Source: Nakaseomyces glabratus
Taxonomy: Eukaryota > Ascomycota > Saccharomycetes > Saccharomycetales > Saccharomycetaceae
DNA length: 64,000 bases
Assembly: GCF_010111755.1 (NCBI RefSeq)
Contig: NC_088957.1
Location: 744,001 to 808,000 of the forward strand
Reading direction: 5' to 3'
Shown: piece after piece, positions 1 through 8,477 of the stretch
Layout of the letters: every line of letters starts with the position of its first letter
Numbering within the stretch: position 1 is the stretch's first letter
Notes under the pieces: generated by a model
What the model was told of the DNA's origin: nothing
The model's input: only the letters and a program-made list of their open reading frames with translations
The model's database searches: none
Program-made: the position numbers and the translations under genes

Positions 1-159
1 ATCCTCATTACCATCTTTAATTTTGACTGTTTGCGAAAGAAACGCAGCACCAATAGTACTCTCCCTTAGTTCATCAAATGTATCTTTTACAAATCTGTGA
101 ACAATGGATGACTTACCAACGGAGGAATCACCAAGCAGAACTAGTTTGAACTGTAGCAT
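1..159 (-). CDS. YPT52: Rab5-type GTPase Ypt52, N-terminal part only
   Basis: The first 53 codons of a Rab GTPase are present; the rest lies left of the window. The protein begins [18 protein letters not shown], so the P-loop GDSSVGKSS is complete, and the effector (switch I) region with TIGAAF follows. The family works in endosome fusion and vacuolar sorting. The start and spacing match S. cerevisiae Ypt52 closely, including the distinctive [13 protein letters not shown] opening and the [18 protein letters not shown] stretch, rather than its relatives Vps21 and Ypt53. Lying next to MIC60 and HEL1 supports this, since the three are near neighbours in S. cerevisiae. Confident on family, fairly confident on paralogue. 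The start codon is the CAT at 157-159 read on the minus strand. Confidence 0.9.
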   Translation of the reverse strand, partial: MLQFKLVLLGDSSVGKSSIVHRFVKDTFDELRESTIGAAFLSQTVKIKDGNED

Positions 160-2049
160 ACTATACTTCTTTATCTTTTGATGTGCAATTAATAGGCGGT
201 GAACCGAGTTTCTGGATTAATCTATCAACAGTGGCAAATAGTCAACCTCTAAATCAGCTTTCAACAACTATATAGTATAATAGAAATGTCTTACTAAAAG
301 CGTGTATTATATCCAGTTAAACACTGATGAATTGAAATGCTAACCTAATATATACGATAAACCGTTTCAGCTGGTAAAGCGCAGAATGTGCTTGAAAGTG
401 ATCACTACGAGTATCTTTCCTTCAAAACCCAATTATATTTACTATCTTCAGCCATTCAAACCCACTTGATCTCGTATCATACAACCCCTGTTCTCAGCCC
501 TTTTTTTGATCGTACGCATAACCTCTAACAAAACAGATACAGGAAAAAACAGTAGCCACAGAATATTGTCAACTCTGGAGTCAAAAGTTCTATTGTTACA
601 ACTTGTAAGCCTACCGTCTGGTTAGATGTACAGCCAGTGAGTCACATGGGTCTTGACAATAATAGTTATTAACCACAGCTGTCATATATATATCAAATCA
701 TGCTGGAAATTACAATATAAAAATGATGCATCTCGGTTGTGTATCAAGTGCTTCTAAGTTCAGACTACCCTTATAATAACTGACCTTATCTTAGATGCTA
801 ATTTACATATGCATTATATTTATGGTAAATCTGAGATGAGAAAAAAGGCCAGTCATCTTAGTATTCTTGTGAAACAAACTTTTACCAAGGTTGAAATTAG
901 AGTACATTATCTAATAAACACCCTAACTTGTAAATAATTATGATTTACAGCATTTAACGTGCCTACCAAGATATTTCAACACCTTGGTTTTTGTTGGGGG
1001 GTTTCTATGGCTCGCGCTTATCATTTTGTCTGACCCGATATAAAATTAATCCATTATTCATCAAACAATCACGAGGAAATGTACGTACGCCATGTAAAAG
1101 AAGTAAATCAAATTGATTACCAAATACTCACTATAATTTATCTGTAAATAATAGAATTAGGTGACACTTAAATTCATGTGAGTGCGTGGAATAGTTTAAC
1201 CTTTTCAAAGCATGATCCATTACATTAATGGAAGTTGCTAGAATCCCTTGTTCTAATAAATACAATTGATGTGTATTTTACTAAAGATTTTAGTTCTTTA
1301 GTACTTATTGACTTTCATTCTAAGAATAGAACTTGGCTATAAAATGAGTAGCCTTAGGTTGCTTGATAAAATGCGCGCTTCACTCGATATTGTTAGAAAA
1401 TTATAGCTAAAGCAATTCACTAAATCATTCTACTTAGCTAATAAAATTTACGTCCCTGATATAGTGTGATTTGTCTAGTATTGAACTATAATATATATCG
1501 ACGGTTAAGGCCACTTTAAGCACAATCCGATTTTCACGTGATTTCTGACCAATGAATGATAGAACTGATTAAAGGGTCTGTGAAACGAATTGTCCATACA
1601 GTTCGAATTCATGGACGCAATTTACACTGGTAATACTATTATCCAACAGTCTTCGAGAGAATGAATAATTTACCGACAAATCCATTCGATACTTGTCATA
1701 TCTTTGAATTAGAGCGTTTGCAATCTAAGAGCTATCAAGAGTCAGAGGTCATACTTTAGAAAAATATAAATTGTATCAAGGGTTACATTTCTGGAGTAAG
1801 CACCCTATAGCTAATAACTAAGCATTACTTTAAAAATACACATATCTGCTCTGCAACAACAATTGCTTTGATTAACAATACAGCTCTATTTCCATTTACA
1901 ATAATAAAATAGCATAACAACTTGTTTATATTAATACAGGAGATCAAAGTTATTCGAGAGTAAAACAAATTTTACGACCATTGGTACTTGATATTGTGGA
2001 ATAATATTAGTATTGTGGTTAAAAATAGCTACCAATTATTAGAAACATA
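160..2049. other. 1.9 kb gene-free interval between YPT52 and MIC60
   Basis: The longest stretch without a gene in the window. No open frame of 60 codons or more is present on either strand. In S. cerevisiae one poorly known gene (YKR015C) sits here; I see no remnant I could defend. The sequence is AT-rich. It holds a palindromic TCACGTGA (1534-1541, a Cbf1/E-box type site) and a GTCACATG at 641-648. Neither is followed at the right distance by the CCGAA core of a point centromere. YPT52 and MIC60 are transcribed away from each other, so both promoters lie here. Confidence 0.7.
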
Positions 2050-3612
2050 ATGCTGAGAACCAAAATTACTGGATCTTCTCATGTCCTCAGGACTGCGTTC
2101 AAGAGATATTCTTCAACTATCGATAGTGGAGCTGTGGAAGTTGTGAAACCTAAGAAAACAAGTTTCACACGCCGTCTCTTTAGATTGGGTTTAGCCGTCA
2201 CGGCATTCTATGCTGGTGGTGTTGCTGTTTCTCAATATGATGACGATTTAGGTACTTTATTTACCGAAAAGGTGCCGGGAGCTGAAAAACTGGTTGACAG
2301 TTATGTGACTTACAGATATGATCCAACAATTTCAAAAATGCTATCAACCGAGTATCTTCTAAATTTGTTTAAAGGAGAAAATACGGAGGTGAAACCATCG
2401 ACAAGTAGTCGTCTCGTGCCTATCCATGATGCGATCAAAGAACTTCATTTGGAACTATTGGAACTGGATTCGGAGAATAATTCAGAGCCGGAAATGCAAA
2501 AAATCATAAACTCCTTAAACAGTACAATTAACATGATTAATGAGCAAAAATTGAGAATCGGGGGTAAAAAATCAAGATCTATAGAAGAGAATTATAAGCA
2601 ATTGATTGAAGACATTCTACATCTCGACAAAAACCTAAAGGAAACTGTCTCGAAAAGTATTAATGAAAAGACTGAAGAGGTTGTTAAAAAGGTCAGAGAG
2701 CAATACAAGAGAAAACTTGCTGTTTCTGAAGTCGAACTACAAGACAAATATAAGAATGAGTTTATTCATCTCAAGGAAGAGATGGAAAAACACTACCAAG
2801 ATATTTTGAATCAGAAGCTGGAAGCCAATAAACAACATTTAGAGGCGAAGCATGCCAATGAAATTGCATTGCTTTCCATCACACAAGTAAGTGAATTTAA
2901 TAAAATTATTAAGGAAAAAGTTGATTCAGAGAGGAATGGTAGATTGGCGAAAATCGAGGATCTTGATAAGAAGGCAGAGAACCTAACAGAGGCTCTAAAA
3001 CATGTTAACAAAGTTGTTACAAGAAATGAAGCTGTGAAACAAATTGCTCAACAAATTGAAATAATTAGGTCGAAGTTGAATTCACATGATTTAAACAGTA
3101 TCTCTTTGCATGATGATCTCACAAGATTGAGAACACTAACTGATATTGCAGTTCCAGGACCAAAGCCATGTTGTAAACATAAGGATTTGACACCTTCTTT
3201 ATTTAGAGTTGCTCTAGATGAACTTGAATCTGTTGCTGGATCTTCTGAGAGTAAGATACTGTCTGAAGAACAGATTTACAATAGATGGAATCTATTAGAA
3301 TCCGACTTCAAAACAGCATCACTATTACCACCAAATGCTGGTATGCTAGGTCACTTCACAGCAAAACTATTCTCATTGTTTTTATTTACCAAAAGAGGCA
3401 GCGCCTTACCAGATGCTACTGATCTAGATTCTGTCTTTGCTAGAATAAATGAAAATCTAAGACATTCTAAATTGGATAAAGCAGTAGCAGATGTTGTCAC
3501 ATTAAAAGGATGGACGCATGTCTTATGTGATGATTGGTTAAAGAATGCAAGAAGGAAACTTGAAGTAGAGAAACTTGTGGATGTGCTTGACTCCGAATTG
3601 AAGTCTTTGTGA
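2050..3612 (+). CDS. MIC60: Mic60/mitofilin, MICOS core subunit
   Basis: A 520-residue inner-mitochondrial-membrane protein that shapes crista junctions as a core subunit of the MICOS complex. The N terminus is basic and serine/threonine-rich (about residues 1-40), as expected for a mitochondrial presequence. One membrane segment follows at about 44-62 ([16 protein letters not shown]). The middle (about 150-345) is charged and heptad-like, consistent with a long coiled coil facing the intermembrane space. The C-terminal part (about 370-515) is the conserved mitofilin domain, with [16 protein letters not shown] and a final amphipathic helix. Length is close to the S. cerevisiae protein (about 540). 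It is convergent with HEL1, with 137 bp between the stops, as in S. cerevisiae. Family assignment is secure. Confidence 0.93.
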
Positions 3613-3749
3613 TTAAGAAACGAAGATATTGATTTCATTTTATCACAAACCTAATGTGAATATTTTCATTGTCATTAAATATTTTATTTATTCTTATAAA
3701 ATAAATCATTACTAATCAAAACTTGGCAAAAACTGAAACGGACTTATTC

Positions 3750-5390
3750 TCATTCAGTAACTTTACATATTCCTTTACAGAGTAGGTCACGCCCACATTG
3801 TAAAAGTGCTAATGTTCTATTTTCAACATAGCCAGCTTTATTGTAGAAATCCAATTTCTTCTTCATTATAGAGTCGGCGTTTTTGATTTGCAGCAGTTCC
3901 GATAAATCTTCAACTGCTTTCGAAAGCAAACCCTGGTTATCAACAAATATTTTTGTTAAATTATGAGAAGGGTCGGCGTAGTATGCAAGAGCAAATGACC
4001 ATTTAAGTGCTGTTCTTCCTTCACTCAGCGTTTTTAAAGCTTCGGTTAAAAACTGACCTTCAATCCAAGATATCCCGATTTTTTCCTGTAGATCCCTAAC
4101 TTTATGACCTATTGTTTGTCCTAATCTCCAGTCCAGTTTTGCAGATACTTCATGTTCATTGAAAACTCTATAATAAAATGTATATTTTTTCAGGTTTTTA
4201 GCATTTTCATCAGTGGATTTATTTCTGCTATCGTCATTCTTATACATTGTGCACTGAAAGAAGTTTTTCCCGTGAGGAGCCCATGCTTTCTCGCAAATCC
4301 AACAAAATTCATATTTACAACTCGAACAGACCATATGATTACAACCTCCACTTTTCTCAATATTTACAGAACATTCAGGACATTCTTTGGTGTGAGACAA
4401 TACCCAGTTTAAATTTTCTGATTCTTTCTTAGCTTTTCTAACCCATGCATTGGTAATCTTACAGTCACCTGGTGCATGTACTTCAAAGCCACAATTGAAA
4501 CAAAACCGATGGTCTGAGGTGCACAATACAAAAGGTGAGTAATGCAATCTCGTGTATTCTGGTAGTGAGGACATATCCTTAAGATATATAATACATTTAC
4601 AGTCGGCAAATGGACACCACTTGTAGTTTCTGTTATGTTTCTGAACAAAGCTTTTTATTGACGACTCCATTAGCTTTGCACTGAAGTCATTACCCATTAT
4701 TCTATCTATATCATCGTGTCTCAATGCTAAGGAGCAATTCATACAAGTTATCACACTACCACCATGAAGCTTGTCTTTGATGTAATGTCGATAGCAATCA
4801 ACACAGTATTCATGTCCACATTCCATTGAGAATGTCTCTGTAGATTTTGATTCACAGCATATTAAGCATAAAAAGTCTTCCTTTAGAATAATTTCTCTAC
4901 ACTTGCTGCTTTTATTCTCATCCATATGTATGCCAACCTCTAGTAAAAGCTCATCCATTCTATCAGTCCAAGCTTCTAGTAATCTTTCCTCATTCCAATC
5001 AAAGTGTTGCAAAAGGGTTAAAATGTCCTCTGTCGGTATAGCCAGGATGGGTTGGATATGATGTACTCTATTTAGCATTTTCTGGAAGATGTCCTGGGTA
5101 GTTAAACACTCGTATTGTAAATTTGGTACACTACCATTGTTCAACGATTTTTTATTTTCATGTGTTATTGGAACAGACAGGAGTTCATCATACTCTAAGT
5201 CATCGCCACTATAGTCTTCATCTATATCAAACTCTGAACTCTGGCTAACTAGAGATTTGGACTTGGAAATAGATACTAAGTCATCTTGGGTAGAATTAAT
5301 ACCAACGCCCCCATTATTCTCATACATAATCATGGTATCGTCCTCATCTTCGTCATCGTCATATATAAAATTAACCTCTTCCTCTGTCAT
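3750..5390 (-). CDS. HEL1: RBR-type E3 ubiquitin ligase Hel1
   Basis: A 546-residue RING-between-RING ubiquitin ligase; the S. cerevisiae protein ubiquitinates excess histones. An acidic N terminus (about 1-75) is followed by RING1 (about 175-220, CLICCES...CGHEYCVDC...CMNC), an IBR domain with paired cysteines (about 258-310), and RING2 (about 337-367). The expected catalytic cysteine of RING2 is in the SGGCNHM motif (about residue 350). A C-terminal helical Ariadne-like region follows. The open frame extends three codons further upstream only through a TTG; the first ATG is at 5390, which I take as the start. Length matches S. cerevisiae Hel1 (about 551). It is divergent from TEL2 with about 310 bp between. 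Confidence 0.93.
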   Translation of the reverse strand: MTEEEVNFIYDDDEDEDDTMIMYENNGGVGINSTQDDLVSISKSKSLVSQSSEFDIDEDYSGDDLEYDELLSVPITHENKKSLNNGSVPNLQYECLTTQDIFQKMLNRVHHIQPILAIPTEDILTLLQHFDWNEERLLEAWTDRMDELLLEVGIHMDENKSSKCREIILKEDFLCLICCESKSTETFSMECGHEYCVDCYRHYIKDKLHGGSVITCMNCSLALRHDDIDRIMGNDFSAKLMESSIKSFVQKHNRNYKWCPFADCKCIIYLKDMSSLPEYTRLHYSPFVLCTSDHRFCFNCGFEVHAPGDCKITNAWVRKAKKESENLNWVLSHTKECPECSVNIEKSGGCNHMVCSSCKYEFCWICEKAWAPHGKNFFQCTMYKNDDSRNKSTDENAKNLKKYTFYYRVFNEHEVSAKLDWRLGQTIGHKVRDLQEKIGISWIEGQFLTEALKTLSEGRTALKWSFALAYYADPSHNLTKIFVDNQGLLSKAVEDLSELLQIKNADSIMKKKLDFYNKAGYVENRTLALLQCGRDLLCKGICKVTE

Positions 5391-5560
5391 ACTTGCCAAG
5401 CTTAAGGCAGCTTCTCTATCAAAACTAGTAAGTATATTGTTTGACTAGAATTATAATGACTAATTCTTATGCCAATGGTCTACTGTTACAAAATTTCATT
5501 ATATTTATATCATGACTTTTAGTATTATCCTCAAAATTATGACATTTTTTTAAAAAGTTG

Positions 5561-5570
5561 GCGATGAGAT
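5561..5570 (+). promoter_or_regulatory. PAC element in the HEL1/TEL2 shared promoter
   Basis: GCGATGAGAT exactly matches the yeast PAC box, bound by Dot6/Tod6 and typical of ribosome-biogenesis genes. It lies 135 bp before the TEL2 start and 171 bp before the HEL1 start, so either gene could use it. A T-run and A-run (ATTTTTTTAAAAAG, 5543-5556) sits beside it, where an RRPE element usually lies. I see nothing else in the 5391-5704 interval. Confidence 0.55.
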
Positions 5571-5704
5571 GATTAATGCGGGAGATATTCAGAATAACTA
5601 GGTTGAGTAAAGAATGAGGATCAACAAATGTGTATTTCAAAAAATAATATAGATCAATTCAATTAAGCAAGAAAGTTCCACGCTTGAGTTGACTGTGATC
5701 AAAT

Positions 5705-7762
5705 ATGGGTAATGGATTAGAAGAGTACAAGAAACTTACTACCCAACTAGAAGTGGATGAGCTGGTTACCACACTGGATACTGTCTTTCAGGAGAAGGAC
5801 AGTTTGACAAATATAGATGTGATCCTCACAGTTATCAAGTATGTTGTTTCACACCATCAAGTAATGCCTAAATCTGTTATCCTGAAGTTGAATTGGTTTT
5901 TTGCACATTCATTAATTGGCTTTTCACAATTAATAAAGTTTGGATCGGACATTGATGCTAAGCAAAGCGAGCAGTTGATATATATTGAATATGTGACACA
6001 ATTCTTAAAGTCTTCTACCACTTATTTACAGAATTATTTGATCGAATGTACGGAGAATAGAACTAAGGAGTTGATATTAAAAAGAACTTTCACAGGAAGT
6101 ACTGTCTTCAATTTTGTTAAAGGGAAACTAAACCCATTGGAATACATTGAACTGCTGAATAACCAATTAGTCTTTGCACTTGATAAATTGGATTCAAGAT
6201 CTGGTGATTTTCATAAATATTTGGGCAATCATATTGCATCACTTTGCGACTTTCATAATATTTTTGCGCCTGATGTAATACTATCTAAGACGTTCCTTAT
6301 AAAGCAAGAACGATTAGAAACTCTTTCTCTATTTATGAAAAAGACATCAGAATATACCAGGTATAAAATAGGGATAAAGTATCTTCTCCCATATCTTGAC
6401 AAGGTATGTTCGGATACCAATGCACAATTGGTACATCATATATTAGGTACTCTAGGAATCGGTAAACTAATACTGGTACAAGACATATTTAGGCTGAATA
6501 GTTTTACCTTACAGAAAACTATACTTGCGATCCTAGATTCAAAGAAAATAGATTCCGTTATGGATTTTTTGCTGATGAAATTTCATAGTATTGAATATGA
6601 ATCTGATAACAATACTTGCCAGTTGATTGTAACAATTCTAAAGAACCATCTAAATGACTCTGGTAAAATAAAAGTGTGTCATTCTGATCAGTTTCTAAAT
6701 GCTATAACGAAGAGACTGAGTGATCAAGATAAAATAATCCGGGAAAGATCAATGTACATTGCAAAAATAGCCAGTAATCATAAAATTGACTATGAATCTG
6801 ATTTTACTATTGATATCGGAAAATCTATAGCTCATGAAAACTATGAAGTTCCAGAATCAGATTGGTCTCTCATATTGAATTCAGTTAATTCCAATGTCAA
6901 TACTAATTCTTCAGATACGAATATATCTACCAGCACACATGCCTTAGAGGCATTGAATCTTGATGATAGTGATGATGAAGAAGATGAGGAAGGGGATCAA
7001 CTAAAATATGTTTTCTTGAAGGATCTCACTGCAGCCTTAGAAAACAAATCTCAAAGAGGATTAACAAATATACTGAAGAACACTGTAAAATTAGTTAGAC
7101 AGAAAAAATTGTTCCGCTCAGAAGTTGCATATTATGCAGGTGCAATGATTAGAAATATAGTGATTCTAAACAATGACTTGGATGAGAAGCAATTTGAGGA
7201 GTTAAGAGTTAATGCACTTGTCAGTATTCTTGTAGTGGTCCCAGAGAAAATCGACGAATTGTTGAAGATGTTATTTACAGCTGAACTTTCATTGCAACAG
7301 CGGTTATCTTTGTTACTATCTGTGTCAATGTCTGCGCGGGAGTTACGTGGGTACGATGATAAGCAGATACTAAAGCCACAGTTTGATTTTCCTACATCTA
7401 TGCTGCCTTGGGACCGGAGACAAGAAAATAATCGTATTGAAGAGATTGATGACAATGGTTCAGATAACACAAGCGGGGGTAAAGTGCTATGGAAGTCCAG
7501 TAAACTGACTAAAAATACCGAAGAAATCAATAACAGGTTCCGTGAATACGCATCCAAATTTTTCTATCCATTAGCCAACGGATGGCTGAATGGAATTGAT
7601 CTCGGTACCTTCGACAAATTGTTCAAAACTTATTACTTGAGCACATTGAAAACTGTATATAATTGTGCATATCTAGTGCACGACTTCGAAGACATGACCA
7701 CCACAATGGATACAATACTGCAAGATGCTGTCAACAATAATATCCCCTTAGAATTGCAATAA
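5705..7762 (+). CDS. TEL2: Tel2, TTT-complex chaperone adaptor for PI3K-like kinases
   Basis: A 685-residue alpha-helical repeat protein matching Tel2. With Tti1 and Tti2 it helps Hsp90 fold the PI3K-like kinases (Tel1, Mec1, TOR), and in yeast it affects telomere length. The conserved C-terminal region is clear: the ALEALNLDDSDDE acidic casein-kinase-type stretch (about 417-433), then FLKDL, VKLVRQKKLFRSEVAYYAG, a PWDRRQ segment, and the ending FFYPLANGWLNGIDLGTFDK. Length is the same as S. cerevisiae Tel2 (688). The N-terminal third is more diverged. It is followed by MDR1, as in S. cerevisiae, which confirms the identity. Its promoter carries a PAC box. Confidence 0.92.
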   Translation: MGNGLEEYKKLTTQLEVDELVTTLDTVFQEKDSLTNIDVILTVIKYVVSHHQVMPKSVILKLNWFFAHSLIGFSQLIKFGSDIDAKQSEQLIYIEYVTQFLKSSTTYLQNYLIECTENRTKELILKRTFTGSTVFNFVKGKLNPLEYIELLNNQLVFALDKLDSRSGDFHKYLGNHIASLCDFHNIFAPDVILSKTFLIKQERLETLSLFMKKTSEYTRYKIGIKYLLPYLDKVCSDTNAQLVHHILGTLGIGKLILVQDIFRLNSFTLQKTILAILDSKKIDSVMDFLLMKFHSIEYESDNNTCQLIVTILKNHLNDSGKIKVCHSDQFLNAITKRLSDQDKIIRERSMYIAKIASNHKIDYESDFTIDIGKSIAHENYEVPESDWSLILNSVNSNVNTNSSDTNISTSTHALEALNLDDSDDEEDEEGDQLKYVFLKDLTAALENKSQRGLTNILKNTVKLVRQKKLFRSEVAYYAGAMIRNIVILNNDLDEKQFEELRVNALVSILVVVPEKIDELLKMLFTAELSLQQRLSLLLSVSMSARELRGYDDKQILKPQFDFPTSMLPWDRRQENNRIEEIDDNGSDNTSGGKVLWKSSKLTKNTEEINNRFREYASKFFYPLANGWLNGIDLGTFDKLFKTYYLSTLKTVYNCAYLVHDFEDMTTTMDTILQDAVNNNIPLELQ

Positions 7763-7809
7763 TTGGGAATATATACTGAGCCTATACTACTCAGCTATTT
7801 TATGCTTTC

Positions 7810-7832
7810 TAGGGTTTTGTGAAGTTAGGGCT
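7810..7832 (-). promoter_or_regulatory. Pair of Tbf1-type motifs just after TEL2
   Basis: Read on the minus strand, AGCCCTAA (7825-7832) and AACCCTA (7810-7816) match the Tbf1 consensus ARCCCTA. They lie 48-70 bp beyond the TEL2 stop. A second pair lies at 8131-8151, and the two pairs bracket the RNA-like segment described at 7858-8050. Tbf1 is known to mark snoRNA promoters and, in some yeasts, ribosomal-protein promoters. Confidence 0.4.
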
Positions 7833-7857
7833 TACGTGATTTTTAGTTCTTTTGTTT

Positions 7858-8050
7858 TTTTGTCCGTGAATCACTGAAGGGTAGACACTTTGCCCTTTAT
7901 TTTTCACAGTCGAGAATTTCCTCGGACCGGTCGGGTTAGCACTTTCCAACAGCTCTTCACTGTTAACATTCTACCGGTTATTATGCAAGACCAAACAGTC
8001 CACTCTGGTTTCTTCACGCCTCCAGTATTACCTGAGATCATATTATATAG
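7858..8050 (-). ncRNA. Candidate H/ACA-like structured RNA in the TEL2-MDR1 interval
   Basis: On the minus strand this non-coding stretch folds into nested hairpins. The last hairpin has a 7-bp base, CTGTGAA (7903-7909) with TTCACGG (7864-7870, one G-U pair). An internal loop of 5 and 6 nt follows, then an upper stem AAGGG/CCCTT (7893-7897 with 7877-7881). An ACA trinucleotide follows the base directly (7861-7863). That is the layout of an H/ACA guide-RNA 3' domain. Upstream is another nested hairpin: ACCGGT (7973-7978/7926-7931), GTTA/TAAC (7964-7967/7935-7938) and ACAG/CTGT (7960-7963/7949-7952). TATA-like sequences lie near 8045 and 8072, and two Tbf1-type motifs sit at 8131-8151. A clean H box between the hairpins is not obvious, and I cannot match it to a known snoRNA. 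The 5' end is uncertain. Confidence 0.3.
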
Positions 8051-8130
8051 GTGAAAGGTGCACAGAAGCTTATACCTGGAGGAGATATAATCTCGAAGGA
8101 AATTCAACTTCCTGTGCTCGAAAAGCTTAG

Positions 8131-8151
8131 TTAGGGCTATCAATTAGGGTT
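8131..8151 (-). promoter_or_regulatory. Pair of Tbf1-type motifs upstream of the candidate RNA
   Basis: AGCCCTAA (8131-8138) and AACCCTAA (8144-8151) on the minus strand fit the Tbf1 consensus ARCCCTA. They lie 60-100 bp upstream of TATA-like sequences and of the structured segment at 7858-8050, the spacing seen at yeast snoRNA promoters. They are also 327 bp upstream of MDR1, so they could serve that gene instead. The rest of 8152-8477 holds pyrimidine-rich and AT-rich promoter sequence with no ORF. Confidence 0.45.
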
Positions 8152-8477
8152 GAGCCATCGCTATTTTTTTTCTCTCTCTTCTCTTCAAGCCCTCTTTCAC
8201 TGCTCGAAAGGGGAGAAGAAGGGCCCTATTAGAGAGAATTCTGAAAAGTTTTTAAACAGCTAAGCTATAGATAGTCTTCCCAATTATTCCTGAAGTTGCT
8301 GATTAAACTCCTTGTTGTTTGATAAACAGTAAAACTAGTGTGTTTTGCCTTTTAATTGTTTTCTGATTTGTTGCAAACTAATTGTTTCCATGAAGAGATC
8401 ATTTGTGGAAAACAAGACGCTGTAATTGAAAACAAGTACTAAAAAAACACTAATCAAAGGTTTATGGGTGTGATAAC

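Noticed and set aside
641..1542. Point centromere suggested by GTCACATG (641) and TCACGTGA (1534)
   Set aside because: No CCGAA-type CDEIII core at 80-100 bp on the proper side, and the spacer is not strongly AT-biased.
5705..7762. IML2/YKR018C as identity of the gene after HEL1
   Set aside because: Expected from S. cerevisiae order, but the C terminus (GWLNGIDLGTFDK) and the following MDR1 show it is TEL2; the synteny breaks between HEL1 and TEL2.
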